Origin: Pleomorphomonas carboxyditropha
GTDB taxonomy: Bacteria; Pseudomonadota; Alphaproteobacteria; Rhizobiales; Pleomorphomonadaceae
Reading direction: 5' to 3'
NCBI RefSeq assembly: GCF_002770725.1
Contig: NZ_NQVN01000008.1
Span: 124,001-188,000, forward strand
Length of the DNA stretch: 64,000 nucleotides
The position numbers were made by a program, and so were the translations under genes. Within the stretch, counting starts at the first letter, position 1; each line of letters begins with the position of its first letter. Of the stretch, positions 1 through 9,246 are shown piece by piece. The notes below the pieces were generated by a model that was not told the origin of the DNA, did no database searches, and saw only the letters and a list, made by a program, of their open reading frames with translations.

Positions 1-98
1 GACTATCGGGCCATGCCCCAATGGCAACCATTATCGCACCCGCGCCGTTCATCACCAAGTAACCCCCGATGCGACCATGGTCGCAAAACGACGGGGTC

Positions 99-1211
99 TT
101 ACCGATCAAAGATTGTCCTTTTCGGCGCGAGCACGTTCCGGGCGTGCCGGCTTTGCCGTCGCGCCGGCCGGTCAGTCGCCGCCTCCACCACCTTGCGCAT
201 GACGGAGGGCAGCGCCTCGCCGGCGACGGCGGCGGCGTCGAGCCAGAAACAGCCGGCAGGTGGCGGCCGGTCGCCGACCTCGGCCATCTTGACCGACAGC
301 ACGAGATGAAAATGCGTGAAGGTGTGCTCGACCTCGCCGGCGGTCTTCCAGTCGGCGGGGAATGGCGGGGCGGCTTCGGGCGGTGCGCCTTCCCGCCAGT
401 CGCCGCCGGGCACCTCCAGCATGCCGCCGAGCAGCCCCTTGTCGGGGCGACGGCGCACCAGCAGCGCATCGTCGTGCCGGCGGGCGACGAAGGCGACGCC
501 GTAGCGCGTCGGCCGCTCCGCCTTGGCCCGCCGGCGCGGTAAGGTCTCGGCGTCGCCGCGGCGGCGGGCGAGGCAGGGTGCCGACCACGGGCAGAGGGCG
601 CAGGCCGGCCGCTTCGGCGTGCAGATGGTGGCGCCGAGGTCCATCATCGCCTGGGCGAAATCGCCGGGGCGCTGTTGCGGCGTCAGCGTCGCGGTCAGGC
701 GGCGGATCTCCGGCTTGACGTCGGGCAGCGGCGTTTCCAGCGCGAACAGCCGGGCCACCACCCGCTCGACGTTGCCGTCGACGACGGCGGCCGGCACGTC
801 GAAGGCGATGGCGGCAATGGCCGCCGCCGTGTAGGGGCCGATGCCGGGCAGGGCGGCAAGGCCCTCGACCGTGTCGGGAAAGCGGCCGCCGTGGTCGCGC
901 GCCACGGCTTCGGCGCAGGCCTTGAGGTTGCGGGCGCGCGAATAGTAGCCGAGGCCGGCCCAGGCGGCCATCACGTCGTCGCGCGGCGCGGCGGCGAGCG
1001 CCGGCAATGTCGGCCAGCGGGCGAGGAAATCGAGGAAATAGCTTTTGACGGCCGCCACCGTCGTCTGTTGCAGCATCACCTCGGAAAGCCAGACGCGGTA
1101 GGGATCGGGCAGCACGCCCAGCGCCCGATCCTCCGGCGGCACCCGCCAGGGCAGGCGGCGGGCATGGACGTCGTACCAGTCGAGAAGGGCGGTGGCGGAC
1201 GGCGCCGGCAT
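99..1211 (-). CDS. mutY: A/G-specific adenine DNA glycosylase MutY
   Basis: Base-excision repair glycosylase that removes adenine mispaired with 8-oxoguanine. The 370-residue product shows the helix-hairpin-helix segment LPGIGPYTAA (about 121-130), catalytic Asp145 in VVDGNV, and the conserved Glu44 in WLSEVMLQQT. A [4Fe-4S] loop follows with Cys197, Cys204, Cys207 and Cys213 (C-x6-C-x2-C-x5-C). The C-terminal third is the NUDIX-like 8-oxoG recognition domain usual for MutY. The ATG at 1211 was chosen because the MutY fold begins right after it (LLDWYDVHARRLPWR). The frame stays open further upstream, but that stretch resembles no MutY. It is divergent from the DUF721 gene, 48 bp away. Confidence 0.96.
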   Translation of the reverse strand: MPAPSATALLDWYDVHARRLPWRVPPEDRALGVLPDPYRVWLSEVMLQQTTVAAVKSYFLDFLARWPTLPALAAAPRDDVMAAWAGLGYYSRARNLKACAEAVARDHGGRFPDTVEGLAALPGIGPYTAAAIAAIAFDVPAAVVDGNVERVVARLFALETPLPDVKPEIRRLTATLTPQQRPGDFAQAMMDLGATICTPKRPACALCPWSAPCLARRRGDAETLPRRRAKAERPTRYGVAFVARRHDDALLVRRRPDKGLLGGMLEVPGGDWREGAPPEAAPPFPADWKTAGEVEHTFTHFHLVLSVKMAEVGDRPPPAGCFWLDAAAVAGEALPSVMRKVVEAATDRPARRQSRHARNVLAPKRTIFDR

Positions 1212-1259
1212 GTGGGATAACCTCGGCTGGAGAACGGAACGCTGGAGGTTCCATAGCAG

Positions 1260-1787
1260 ATGGCGCGTCTGAGAAAACCGGCTTTCGTCTACAAGGGGGT
1301 GCGGCCGCTCGCCGACATCATCGCCGCGCCGCTCAGTGCCGCCTGCCGCAAGCGCGGCTTCGCCACGCTCGACCTCGTCGCCCACTGGCCGGACATCGTC
1401 GGTCCCGCCTATGCCGAGACGACGGCGCCCGACCAGTTGTCCTGGCCGCGCCGGCCGAAGGGGCTGATCGCCGAGGAGGAGCACGAGCCGGCGGTGCTCA
1501 CCGTGCGCTGCTCGGGCGCGGCGGCCATGCGCCTGACGCTCGAGGCACCGCAGGTGATCGAGCGCATCAACACCTTTTTCGGCTATCGGGTCGTCGGCCG
1601 CCTGAGGCCGCTGCAACTGCCGCCGGTCAGGATCGGCCCGCGGCCGCGCCCTCGGCCGGTGCAGCTTTCGCCGGAGGCGGAGGCCAGGGTGCGGGCGCTG
1701 GCCGCCGGCATCGACGACGACGGCCTCAAGGCGGCGGTGGAGCGGCTGGGGCGGGCGGTCGGCGGCGACAGTCGCGGCCGGCGTTGA
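1260..1787 (+). CDS. DUF721/DciA-like protein
   Basis: A 175-residue basic protein of the DUF721 (DciA-type) family, proposed in many bacteria to help load the replicative helicase. What can be seen is the family pattern: an N-terminal helix with PLADIIAAPL, a W-P-D-I-V-G element (WPDIVG near residue 45), a strand segment ending LTVRCSGAAAMRLTLE, and a basic proline-rich tail. It sits between mutY (divergent) and a DsbA-like gene, an order familiar in rhizobial genomes. The helicase role is inferred from the family, not visible in the sequence. The start ATG at 1260 leaves only 48 bp for both divergent promoters. Confidence 0.85.
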   Translation: MARLRKPAFVYKGVRPLADIIAAPLSAACRKRGFATLDLVAHWPDIVGPAYAETTAPDQLSWPRRPKGLIAEEEHEPAVLTVRCSGAAAMRLTLEAPQVIERINTFFGYRVVGRLRPLQLPPVRIGPRPRPRPVQLSPEAEARVRALAAGIDDDGLKAAVERLGRAVGGDSRGRR

Positions 1788-1941
1788 AGCTGCGGGCGAT
1801 CGGTCTTCAGTGCGATGCTTCCGGGAGCCGAAGTATCCTGCCGCGGATTGGCAAACGCATCCTCTTCCCAATGACGTGGGCTTGCCATAATTTGCCGTCA
1901 ATGACTTGCCCGGTAGGGCCGGTTATCCGAAAGGGAACGAC

Positions 1942-2592
1942 ATGTTGACTCGCCGCCGCTTTCTCGTGACCACTGCAATTGCCGCGGCCGGGTTCGCCGT
2001 CCTGGCGTCCTTCCCCGGACTGGCTTTCGCCCAGGAGCCGGCGGCCACCGTCGACGAGGCCGAGCTGTTGAAGCCGGGCGTGCTGCCCGACATGGCGCTC
2101 GGCAATCCCGACGCCAAGGTGAAGATCGTCGAATATATGTCGATGACCTGCAGCCACTGCGCCGACTTCCACAACAAGACCTTCGACGAGATCAAGGCCA
2201 AGTATATCGACACCGGCAAGATCTACTTCATCGTCCGCGAATTCCCGCTGGACCCGCTGGCCGCCGCCGGCTTCATGCTGGCGCGCAACGCGCCGGGCGA
2301 CAAGTATTTCGATGTGGTGTCCTACCTCTTCAAGACGCAGAGCCAGTGGGCCTTCGTCGACGACCCGCTCTCCGGCCTGCGCAACGTTTCCAAGCAGTTC
2401 GGCTACTCGCCGTCGACCTTCGAGGCGACGCTGACCGACCAGAAGCTGCTCGACGACATCAACGCGACGCGGCAGCACGGCGCCGACGCGTTCGGCATCA
2501 CCGGAACGCCGACCTTCTTCATCAACGGCAAGCGGGAAGTCGGCTTCATGTCGGTCGATGAAATGTCGGCCCAGATCGATCCGCTGCTCTGA
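1942..2592 (+). CDS. Tat-exported DsbA-family thiol:disulfide oxidoreductase
   Basis: Periplasmic thioredoxin-fold oxidoreductase, 216 residues. The N-terminus MLTRRRFLVTTAIAAAG is a twin-arginine type signal (RRRFL followed by a hydrophobic stretch) with a probable cleavage after AFA (about residue 30). The redox motif is Cys70-Ser-His-Cys73 and the cis-proline loop is GTPTFFING near the C-terminus, both typical of the DsbA/BdbD group. The ATG at 1942 is preceded by AAGGGAACG; an in-frame ATG at 1906 would put 12 residues before the signal and lacks a ribosome site. The gene is followed by smc, as in other Hyphomicrobiales. Its substrates cannot be told from sequence. Confidence 0.9.
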   Translation: MLTRRRFLVTTAIAAAGFAVLASFPGLAFAQEPAATVDEAELLKPGVLPDMALGNPDAKVKIVEYMSMTCSHCADFHNKTFDEIKAKYIDTGKIYFIVREFPLDPLAAAGFMLARNAPGDKYFDVVSYLFKTQSQWAFVDDPLSGLRNVSKQFGYSPSTFEATLTDQKLLDDINATRQHGADAFGITGTPTFFINGKREVGFMSVDEMSAQIDPLL

Positions 2593-2632
2593 GGCTCTTT
2601 CTCAACTGGTGATAACCGCCGGATATCAACAG

Positions 2633-2672
2633 GGCCGCGACGCCCGCCTCTTGCCGGGGCGGCGTCGCGGCC
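2633..2672 (+). terminator. Hairpin after dsbA-like gene
   Basis: A 12-bp perfect stem (GGCCGCGACGCC / GGCGTCGCGGCC) lies 40 bp after the dsbA-like stop. There is no T-run after it, so it is only a possible terminator, or a structured leader of smc. Confidence 0.4.
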
Positions 2673-2740
2673 TTCATGATATGGTGGTCCATTGTCCGGT
2701 CACACTCTATGAATAGGGTGCGCGCCGAAGCGGATCGCCA

Positions 2741-5700
2741 ATGCAGTTCGAGCGGCTGAAGATACAGGGCTTCAAGTCCTTCGTGGATTTCTCCGAGTTC
2801 GTCATCGAACCCGGCCTGACCGGCGTGGTCGGGCCCAACGGCTGCGGCAAGTCGAACCTCGTCGAGGCCATGCGCTGGGTGATGGGCGAAAGCTCCTACA
2901 AGGCGATGCGCGCCTCCGGCATGGACGACGTCATCTTCTCCGGCTCCGGCAAGCGGCCGGCCCGCAATGCCGCCGAAGTGACGCTGGTGCTGAGAAACGA
3001 CCTGCGCACCGCGCCGCCCGCCTTCAATGAAGCCGATCTCCTGGAGGTGACCCGCCGCATCGAGCGGCAGGCCGGTTCCTCCTACCGCATCAACGGCAAG
3101 GACGTGCGCGCCCGCGACGTGCAACTCCTGTTCGCCGACGCCTCCACCGGCGCCCGCTCGCCGGCCATGGTGCGGCAGGGTCAGATCGGCGAGCTGATCG
3201 CCGCCAAGCCGACGCAGCGCCGCACCATCCTGGAGGAAGCGGCCGGCATCTCCGGCCTGCATTCCCGCCGCCACGACGCCGAACTGCGGCTTAAGGGCGC
3301 CGAGACCAACCTCACGCGCATGGAAGACGTGCTGCGCGAGATCGAGACGCGCCTCGAAGGCCTGCGCAGGCAGGCGCGGCAGGCGGCCCGCTATCGCAAT
3401 CTTTCCGCCGACATCCGCAAGGCCGAGGCCATCGTCGCCTTCCTGCGGGTCGGCGACCTGATGACCCAGGTCGAGGAAGCCGAAGCGCAGATGACCGACA
3501 GCTTCGGCGCCGTCGCCGACGCCCAGGCCGCCCAGACCGAGGCCGTCCGCCGCCAGGCGATCATTGCCCACGAGTTGCCGGGCCTGCGCGACCGGGCGGT
3601 GGAGACGGCGGCGGCGCTGCAGCGGCTTCGCATCGCGCTCGCCGAATCCGAGGCCGAGGAGCGGCGTGCCCGCGAGCGGCTGGCCGAGCTCTCCCGCCGC
3701 GCCGAGGAGATCGCCCGCGATCGCGCCCGCGAGGCGGCGCTGGTGGCCGAGAACGACGAGCGTCTCGCCGCCCTTTCCGACGAGGCGGAGGCGCTGGCCG
3801 CCGAGGAGCTCGGCGAGGAGGAGCGGCAGGCGGAGGCGGAGGCGCTTGCCTCCGACATCGCCGCCCGTCTCGCCGACATCGACGCCGAGCTCGCCGCCGC
3901 CACCGCCGCCGAGGCCGAGGCGGCCGCGCTGAAGGGGGCGCTCGAACGCGAGATCCGCGAGGCCGGCCTTCGCCTCGATCGTCTTCTCCGCGATCTCCAG
4001 GGTCTCGACGCCGAGCTGGCCGAGCTCGACGAACGGCTCGATGCCGACGACGCCATCGCCGCCGCCCGCGAGGAGATCGAGCTGGCCGCCGCCATGGTGT
4101 TCGAGGCCGAGACCGCCGCCGACGACGCCGAGGCCGGCCGCCGCGCCGCCGAGGAAGAGCGTCTCGCCGCCACGGGGCCGCTCGCCGAGGCCGAGCGCGA
4201 GCTCCAGAAGCTCGACACCGAGGCGCGCACCCTGGCCAAGATGCTGGATATCGAGCACGGCCAGTTGTTCCCGCCGCTGGTCGACCGCCTGACGCCGCAG
4301 AAGGGCTTCGAGACGGCGCTGGCCGCCGCCCTCGGCGAGGACATCGAGGCGCCGATGGACGATCGCGCCCCGGCCTACTGGACCATGCCGGGCGACGGTG
4401 CCGCCGATCCGCCGCTGCCGGACGGCGTGCCGCCGCTCGCCAAGTTCGTCGATGGCCCCGATCTCATCGGCCGCCGCCTGCGCCAGATCGGCGTCGTCAA
4501 GGCCGAGGATGCCGCGCGGTTACAGCCGCTGCTCGCCGCCGGCCAGATGCTGGTGACGCTCGACGGCGCGCTCTGGCGCTGGGACGGCTACGCCGCGGCC
4601 GCCGATGCGCCGACCGTCGCCGCCCGCCGGCTGGCCGCCCGCAACCGCCTCGCCGAGATCGATGCCCTGCGCCAGGCGGCGGGCGAGCTGTGTGCCGCCC
4701 GGCGCCAGGTGCTCGACGGCGCCGAGGCGCGCCTGCGCGAGGCCGAGGCCGAGGAGCGCGCCGCCCGCGAAGCGGTCAAGGCGGCCGAGCGCGCCGCGTC
4801 CGCCGCCCGCGACCGCCTGCTGCTGGCCGAGCGGGCGCTGGCCGAAACCGTCGCCCGCCGCGCCGCCGCCGCCGGCCAGCGCGAGCGCCTTGCCGTCGAT
4901 GCCGAGGAGCTCGCCGCCCGCAAGGCCGAGGCCGAGGAGCGGCATGCCGAGCTGACCGACGCTTCGTACCTCTCGGCCCGTGTCCAGGATCTGCGGAGCG
5001 AGGCGGCCGACACGCGCGCCCGCTTCTCGGAGGCGCGCGCCGCCGTCGACCTGATCCGCCGCGAGGGCGAATTGCGCCAGCGCCGCGTGGAGGCGATCGA
5101 GCGCGAGCGGGCCGGCTGGGGCGACCGCGTGCGCCACGCCGCCGCCCATCTCGACGAACTGGACGACCGGCTCGCCCAGGTGGAGGACGAGCGGGCCGAG
5201 CTGATCGACCGGCCGGATGAGATCGTCGAGGCCCGCCGCGGCCTGATGCGGGCGATCGCCGACGCCGAGGCGGCCGGCACCGAGGCCGCCGATCGCCTGC
5301 GCGACGGCGAGCTGCAGGCCGGCGAGGCCGACCGCGCCGCCGCCGACGCCCTGGCCCGGCTTTCCACCATCCGCGAGGGCAGGGTGCGCGCCGAGGAGCG
5401 GCTCGCCGCGGTAAAGCAGCGGCTCGAGGAATATGCCGGCGAGATTCGCGACCGCTTCGACGCGCCGCTCTATGCCCTGCGCCAGCTCGCCGAAATCGAC
5501 GAGGATGCGCCGTTGCCGGACATCGTCGGCGTGGAGACCCGGCTCGAACGGCTGAAGGTGGAGCGCGACAAGCTCGGCGGCGTCAACCTGCAGGCCGAGA
5601 CCGAGCAGGCCGAGCTGGAGGAGCGGCTCGATACGCTGGTCAACGAGCGCGAGGACCTGATCGAGGCGATCCGCCGGCTGCGCCAGGGCATCCAGAACCT

Positions 5701-6199
5701 GAACCGCGAGGCGCGCGAGCGGTTGCTCAACGCCTTCGGCATCGTCAACGCCCACTTCCAGCGGCTGTTCGTCCACCTGTTCGGCGGCGGCACGGCGGAA
5801 TTGCAGCTCGTCGATGCCGACGATCCGCTGGAGGCCGGCCTCGAGATCCTCGCCCGCCCGCCGGGCAAGAAGCCGCAGACCATGACGCTGCTGTCCGGCG
5901 GCGAGCAGGCCCTGACCGCCATGGCGCTGATCTTTGCCGTGTTCCTCACCAATCCCGCGCCGATCTGCGTGCTCGACGAGGTGGATGCGCCGCTCGACGA
6001 CGCCAATGTCGAGCGCTACTGCGACCTCCTGGAGGAGATGGCGCGGTCCACCGAGACGCGCTTCGTGGTCATCACGCACAATCCGATCACAATGGCGCGA
6101 ATGAACCGGCTGTTCGGCGTCACCATGGCCGAACGGGGCGTGTCGCAACTGGTGTCGGTCGACCTCGAAACCGCCGAATCCTTCCGGGAGGCGAGCTGA
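2741..6199 (+). CDS. smc: Chromosome segregation protein Smc
   Basis: Structural maintenance of chromosomes ATPase that organises and segregates the nucleoid with ScpA/ScpB. The 1152 residues show the full architecture. Walker A is GPNGCGKSN (31-39). A long Ala/Glu/Arg-rich coiled coil follows. The hinge region without heptads spans about 500-640 (contains FPPLVDRLTPQKGFETALAA). A second coiled coil leads to the ABC signature LLSGGEQALTAMAL (about 1049) and Walker B ICVLDEVDAPLDDANV (about 1075-1090). Length and order match alphaproteobacterial Smc. ScpA and ScpB are not in the window. The coiled coil gives long open frames on the opposite strand, which are artefacts. Confidence 0.97.
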   Translation: MQFERLKIQGFKSFVDFSEFVIEPGLTGVVGPNGCGKSNLVEAMRWVMGESSYKAMRASGMDDVIFSGSGKRPARNAAEVTLVLRNDLRTAPPAFNEADLLEVTRRIERQAGSSYRINGKDVRARDVQLLFADASTGARSPAMVRQGQIGELIAAKPTQRRTILEEAAGISGLHSRRHDAELRLKGAETNLTRMEDVLREIETRLEGLRRQARQAARYRNLSADIRKAEAIVAFLRVGDLMTQVEEAEAQMTDSFGAVADAQAAQTEAVRRQAIIAHELPGLRDRAVETAAALQRLRIALAESEAEERRARERLAELSRRAEEIARDRAREAALVAENDERLAALSDEAEALAAEELGEEERQAEAEALASDIAARLADIDAELAAATAAEAEAAALKGALEREIREAGLRLDRLLRDLQGLDAELAELDERLDADDAIAAAREEIELAAAMVFEAETAADDAEAGRRAAEEERLAATGPLAEAERELQKLDTEARTLAKMLDIEHGQLFPPLVDRLTPQKGFETALAAALGEDIEAPMDDRAPAYWTMPGDGAADPPLPDGVPPLAKFVDGPDLIGRRLRQIGVVKAEDAARLQPLLAAGQMLVTLDGALWRWDGYAAAADAPTVAARRLAARNRLAEIDALRQAAGELCAARRQVLDGAEARLREAEAEERAAREAVKAAERAASAARDRLLLAERALAETVARRAAAAGQRERLAVDAEELAARKAEAEERHAELTDASYLSARVQDLRSEAADTRARFSEARAAVDLIRREGELRQRRVEAIERERAGWGDRVRHAAAHLDELDDRLAQVEDERAELIDRPDEIVEARRGLMRAIADAEAAGTEAADRLRDGELQAGEADRAAADALARLSTIREGRVRAEERLAAVKQRLEEYAGEIRDRFDAPLYALRQLAEIDEDAPLPDIVGVETRLERLKVERDKLGGVNLQAETEQAELEERLDTLVNEREDLIEAIRRLRQGIQNLNREARERLLNAFGIVNAHFQRLFVHLFGGGTAELQLVDADDPLEAGLEILARPPGKKPQTMTLLSGGEQALTAMALIFAVFLTNPAPICVLDEVDAPLDDANVERYCDLLEEMARSTETRFVVITHNPITMARMNRLFGVTMAERGVSQLVSVDLETAESFREAS

Positions 6200-6348
6200 G
6201 GAGCGCCCTTTGCCGGGAGCATGTTGCGAGCCGATCGCAGCTTAATCGATTATGCCCGCCTCGACTAAGGTCGTAGTCCACATTGGGCTATGGTTGCGGG
6301 GTAGGAAATGGCATATAAATCAATGAAATGTAGAGGCCCGCGTCAATC

Positions 6349-6377
6349 TTGACAGGCATCCGTGTGAACACTATGGT
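6349..6377 (+). promoter_or_regulatory. Sigma70-type promoter of the F0 operon
   Basis: A TTGACA hexamer (6349-6354), 17-bp spacer and TATGGT (6372-6377) lie about 70 bp upstream of atpI in an otherwise AT-richer gap. This is the best housekeeping-type promoter in the window. Confidence 0.65.
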
Positions 6378-6445
6378 GCCCGCCAAATCAGGGATTACCC
6401 CGATCTTGCAGGGCCTTGGTGACTGCATTCTCGAGGATGCCGCCT

Positions 6446-6820
6446 ATGGCTCAGGACGACGAACGGCTGGACGACGCCGGAAGCGATCCCCGCCTCAAAG
6501 CGCTGGGGGAGAAGCTGGCCGAAGCGCGGCGCGCTCCGTCCGAGCCGGAGGGCGGCGGGCCGCAATCGTCGGGGCTGTCGGGTTTCGGCCAGGCGATGAA
6601 GGTCGGGTCGGAGTTCGTGGCCGGGGTGATCGTCGGCTTCGTGATCGGCTACACGATCGATCGGCTTTTCGGGACCACCCCGTGGGGTATGATCGTGTTT
6701 CTGTTGCTGGGCTTCGCTGCCGGCACGCTGAACGTGATGCGCGCGGCCGGCGTGGCGAAGGATCCGTTCGCCGCCGGGCCGCGTAGCGCGCCGGAGCGGA
6801 CGAGGGACGGCGAAGACTGA
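6446..6820 (+). CDS. atpI: ATP synthase protein I (AtpI)
   Basis: Small membrane protein at the head of the F0 operon. AtpI is thought to assist assembly of the c-ring and sometimes Mg2+ uptake; it is not part of the finished enzyme. The 124-residue product has a hydrophilic N-terminal half (about 1-55) and two membrane segments (about 59-76 and 80-102: FVAGVIVGFVIGYTIDRLF, WGMIVFLLLGFAAGTLNVM), the usual AtpI/Gene1 layout. The start at 6446 is favoured over 6437 because GAGG at 6433-6436 is correctly spaced only for 6446. It is followed by atpB after 69 bp. Confidence 0.9.
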   Translation: MAQDDERLDDAGSDPRLKALGEKLAEARRAPSEPEGGGPQSSGLSGFGQAMKVGSEFVAGVIVGFVIGYTIDRLFGTTPWGMIVFLLLGFAAGTLNVMRAAGVAKDPFAAGPRSAPERTRDGED

Positions 6821-6889
6821 GTTTGAACGGCCGGGCGGGCTGGCCCGAGGCCGTGGTGTGGGCGAGACCGAGCGAGGGAGCTCCTCAAG

Positions 6890-7648
6890 GTGGCTGACGT
6901 AAGAACCGACCCCATCCATCAGTTCGGCATCCAGAAACTGGTGGACATCAACATCGAAGGCTACGACGTCTCCTTCACCAATTCCTCGTTGTTCATGATA
7001 TTGACGCTGGTCGTCATCGCGCTGGTGCTCTTGTGGGGCTCCTCGTCGCGTTCCGTGGTGCCGGGCCGGGCGCAGACGGTGGCGGAGCTTTCCTACGAAT
7101 TCGTCGCCAACACGCTGAGGACCTCGGCCGGCGAGGGCGGCATGCGCTTCATGCCGCTGGTGTTCTCGCTGTTCATGTTCGTGCTGACGGCCAACATCTT
7201 CGGCATGGTGCCCTATTTCTTCACGGTCACCTCGCATATCATCGTCACCGCCGCGCTGGCGCTGCTCGTCATCTTCACGGTGACCATCTACGGCTTCTAC
7301 AAGAACGGCACCCGTTTCCTGAGGCTGTTCGTGCCCTCGGGCGTGCCGGCGCCGATCGTGCCGCTGGTCACCGTCATCGAGATCATCTCCTTCCTGTCGC
7401 GGCCGCTCAGCCTCGCCGTTCGTCTGTTCGCCAACATGCTGGCCGGTCACATCACCCTCAAGGTGTTTGCCGGCTTCGTGGTGACGCTGACCGGCCTCGG
7501 CGCTTTCGGCTTCCTCGGCGCGCTGCTGCCGCTGATCATGGTGGTGGCGCTGACCGCTCTCGAATTCCTGGTGGCTTTCCTCCAGGCCTACGTCTTCACG
7601 ATCCTCACCTGCATGTACCTCAACGACGCCCTGCATCCGGGGCACTGA
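6890..7648 (+). CDS. atpB: ATP synthase F0 subunit a
   Basis: Proton-channel subunit a of the F1F0 ATP synthase. The 252 residues carry five to six membrane helices. They include the essential arginine in [14 protein letters not shown], the polar helix preceding it ([17 protein letters not shown]), and the conserved C-terminal [21 protein letters not shown]. Translation begins at a GTG (6890) preceded by GAGGGAG; no better start is in frame. It works with the AtpE ring encoded 64 bp downstream and with the b/b' stator. Length and motifs agree with alphaproteobacterial AtpB. Confidence 0.97.
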   Translation: MADVRTDPIHQFGIQKLVDINIEGYDVSFTNSSLFMILTLVVIALVLLWGSSSRSVVPGRAQTVAELSYEFVANTLRTSAGEGGMRFMPLVFSLFMFVLTANIFGMVPYFFTVTSHIIVTAALALLVIFTVTIYGFYKNGTRFLRLFVPSGVPAPIVPLVTVIEIISFLSRPLSLAVRLFANMLAGHITLKVFAGFVVTLTGLGAFGFLGALLPLIMVVALTALEFLVAFLQAYVFTILTCMYLNDALHPGH

Positions 7649-7712
7649 GGCCGGATCGACGAAGCTCACCCATCAAAACCATCCAGGTCTTTGTTTCTCA
7701 AGGAGCGTTACA

Positions 7713-7940
7713 ATGGAAGCTGAAGCCGCCAAGTACATCGGCGCTGGCCTTTCGACCATCGGCATCGCCGGTTCCGCCATCGGCCTCGGCAGCATCTTCG
7801 GCAATTACCTGTCGAGTGCCGTCCGCAATCCTTCGGCCGCCGACGGCCAGTTCGGCCGCCTCATCCTCGGCTTCGCCGTCACCGAGGCGCTGGGCATCTT
7901 CTCGCTGCTGATCGCCCTGCTGCTGCTGTTCGCCGTCTGA
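7713..7940 (+). CDS. atpE: ATP synthase F0 subunit c
   Basis: The c-ring proteolipid, 75 residues, with two transmembrane helices joined by the polar loop [12 protein letters not shown]. The proton-carrying carboxylate is Glu58 (AVTEALGIF) in helix 2, and the glycine-rich helix 1 has the usual ring-packing pattern ([14 protein letters not shown]). A strong AAGGAG ribosome site precedes the ATG. It is needed in about 10-15 copies per enzyme. The two hairpins immediately downstream (7986-8052) may help give it more transcript than its neighbours; that is inference. Confidence 0.97.
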   Translation: MEAEAAKYIGAGLSTIGIAGSAIGLGSIFGNYLSSAVRNPSAADGQFGRLILGFAVTEALGIFSLLIALLLLFAV

Positions 7941-7985
7941 TCGCGAGACAGCCGAAGCGAGCCCCGGAAGGGTTCGCTGCATGTT

Positions 7986-8052
7986 GCCGGCCGGCTTCCG
8001 GCCGGCCGTGACGAGCCGGCGCCTCGCGAGGTGATGTTCGCCTCGAGGCGCC
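7986..8052 (+). other. Tandem hairpins between atpE and b' gene
   Basis: Two stable stem-loops lie in the 147-bp gap. GCCGGCCGG-ctt-CCGGCCGGC (7986-8006) is 9 bp with a 3-nt loop. GGCGCCTCG ... CGAGGCGCC (8018-8052) is 9 bp with a 17-nt loop. Neither has a U-tract, so transcript stabilisation or partial attenuation after atpE is likelier than full termination. Confidence 0.6.
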
Positions 8053-8087
8053 GCTTGGTCGTCATCATCCATGGAGCCCGAGCGTCG

Positions 8088-8702
8088 ATGAGCTGGTTGA
8101 TCAGCCAAGCCAACGCACAAGAGCCGGCCATCGTTCCGGCGGACGGTGATCACGCGCCGACGGAGGCCACCGGCACGACGGTGGCGCACGAGGGCGGCGA
8201 GCACGGCGGCACCTTCCCGCCGTTCGATCCCTCCACCTTTCCTTCGCAGCTGTTCTGGCTGGCCATCGTCTTCATCGCGCTCTACGTCCTGATGGCCAAG
8301 AAGGTCATCCCGCAGATTGCCGGCATCCTCGAGGCGCGCGCCGCCAAGATCGCCGGCGAGCTCGTCGAGGCCGAGAAGGCCAAGGCGGAGACCGATGCCG
8401 CCATCGCCTCCTACGAGGCGTCGCTCGCCGCCGCCCGCAACAAGGCCAACGCCATCGCCCACGAGACGCGCAGCCGGGTCGCCCGCGAGATCGACGGCCG
8501 GCGCCACGCCGCCGAGGCGCAGCTCGCCGGCAAGCTTGCCGACACCGAGAAGCATATCGCCGACGTCAAGCGGATCGCGCTCGACCATGTGTCGACCATC
8601 GCCACCGAGACGACCGAGGCGGTCGTCGAGGCGCTGATCGGCAAGGTCGGCCGCGACGAAGCGGCCGCGGCCGTCGCCGCCGTTTCGGCCGGCAAGCACT
8701 GA
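8088..8702 (+). CDS. atpF2: ATP synthase F0 subunit b' (second b-type stator subunit)
   Basis: Peripheral-stalk subunit of the divergent b' type found in photosynthetic and alphaproteobacterial ATP synthases, where b and b' form a heterodimer. The 204-residue product has a polar, His/Glu-rich N-terminal tail (1-50), one membrane helix (about 55-77, QLFWLAIVFIALYVLMAKKV) and a long charged coiled coil to the C-terminus. ATG 8088 gives the usual ~200 residues. An in-frame ATG at 8031 would add 19 residues but lies inside the second hairpin. It is followed after 10 bp by atpF. Confidence 0.9.
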   Translation: MSWLISQANAQEPAIVPADGDHAPTEATGTTVAHEGGEHGGTFPPFDPSTFPSQLFWLAIVFIALYVLMAKKVIPQIAGILEARAAKIAGELVEAEKAKAETDAAIASYEASLAAARNKANAIAHETRSRVAREIDGRRHAAEAQLAGKLADTEKHIADVKRIALDHVSTIATETTEAVVEALIGKVGRDEAAAAVAAVSAGKH

Positions 8703-8712
8703 GGAGGTCCCG

Positions 8713-9195
8713 ATGCTCGACAACACGACCTGGGCCTTCGTCGGTCTCATCCTGTTCTTTGCCGTGCTGGCCTACTACGGGGTGTTCGGCATGGTCGGCC
8801 GCATGCTCGACAAGCGGGCCGAGGAGGTCACCGCCGAACTCGACGCGGCGCAGCGCCTGCGCCGGGAAGCGGAAGCGCTGCTGGCCGAATACCAGCAGAA
8901 GCGCGTCGCCGCCGAACAGGACGCCGCCGAGATCATCGCCCATGCCGAAGCCGAGGCCAAGCGCATGACCGCCGACGCTGAAGTGGCGCTCAAGGAACTG
9001 ATCGAGCACCGCACCCGCACCGTCGAAGCCAAGATCGCCCACGCCGAGGCGGGAGCCGTCGCCGAAGTGCGCGCCGTCGCCATCGACATGGCGATCGCCG
9101 CCTCGAAGCGTCTGCTGGCCGAAAAGGTTCAGGGCGAGGTTGCCGCCGAGCTCATCTCCAAGGGCGTCGACGAGGTGAAGGCGCGGTTCAGCTAA
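8713..9195 (+). CDS. atpF: ATP synthase F0 subunit b
   Basis: Stator subunit b, 160 residues. A single N-terminal membrane helix (TWAFVGLILFFAVLAYYGVF, 6-25) is followed by a continuous amphipathic helix that dimerises with b' and reaches the F1 head through delta. The ribosome site GAGGAGG sits just before the ATG. It is the last gene of the F0 operon, which ends in a clear terminator at 9224-9246. The F1 genes (delta, alpha, gamma, beta, epsilon) are not nearby, the split arrangement normal for alphaproteobacteria. Confidence 0.95.
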   Translation: MLDNTTWAFVGLILFFAVLAYYGVFGMVGRMLDKRAEEVTAELDAAQRLRREAEALLAEYQQKRVAAEQDAAEIIAHAEAEAKRMTADAEVALKELIEHRTRTVEAKIAHAEAGAVAEVRAVAIDMAIAASKRLLAEKVQGEVAAELISKGVDEVKARFS

Positions 9196-9223
9196 GCTGC
9201 CTTTACGGGACCGATATGGAACG

Positions 9224-9246
9224 AGGGGCCTTAAAGGCCCCTTTTT
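9224..9246 (+). terminator. Rho-independent terminator of the F0 operon
   Basis: Stem AGGGGCC-TTAAA-GGCCCCT followed by a T-run (9242-9246), 28 bp after atpF. The last base of the T-run is also the first base of the rnhB stop codon on the other strand. Confidence 0.9.

Noticed and set aside
2546-4258. 570-codon open frame on the minus strand opposite smc
   Set aside because: Antisense of the Smc coiled coil. Its Gly/Leu/Arg-rich low-complexity product is what GC-rich codon bias gives on the other strand, and Smc itself is certain.
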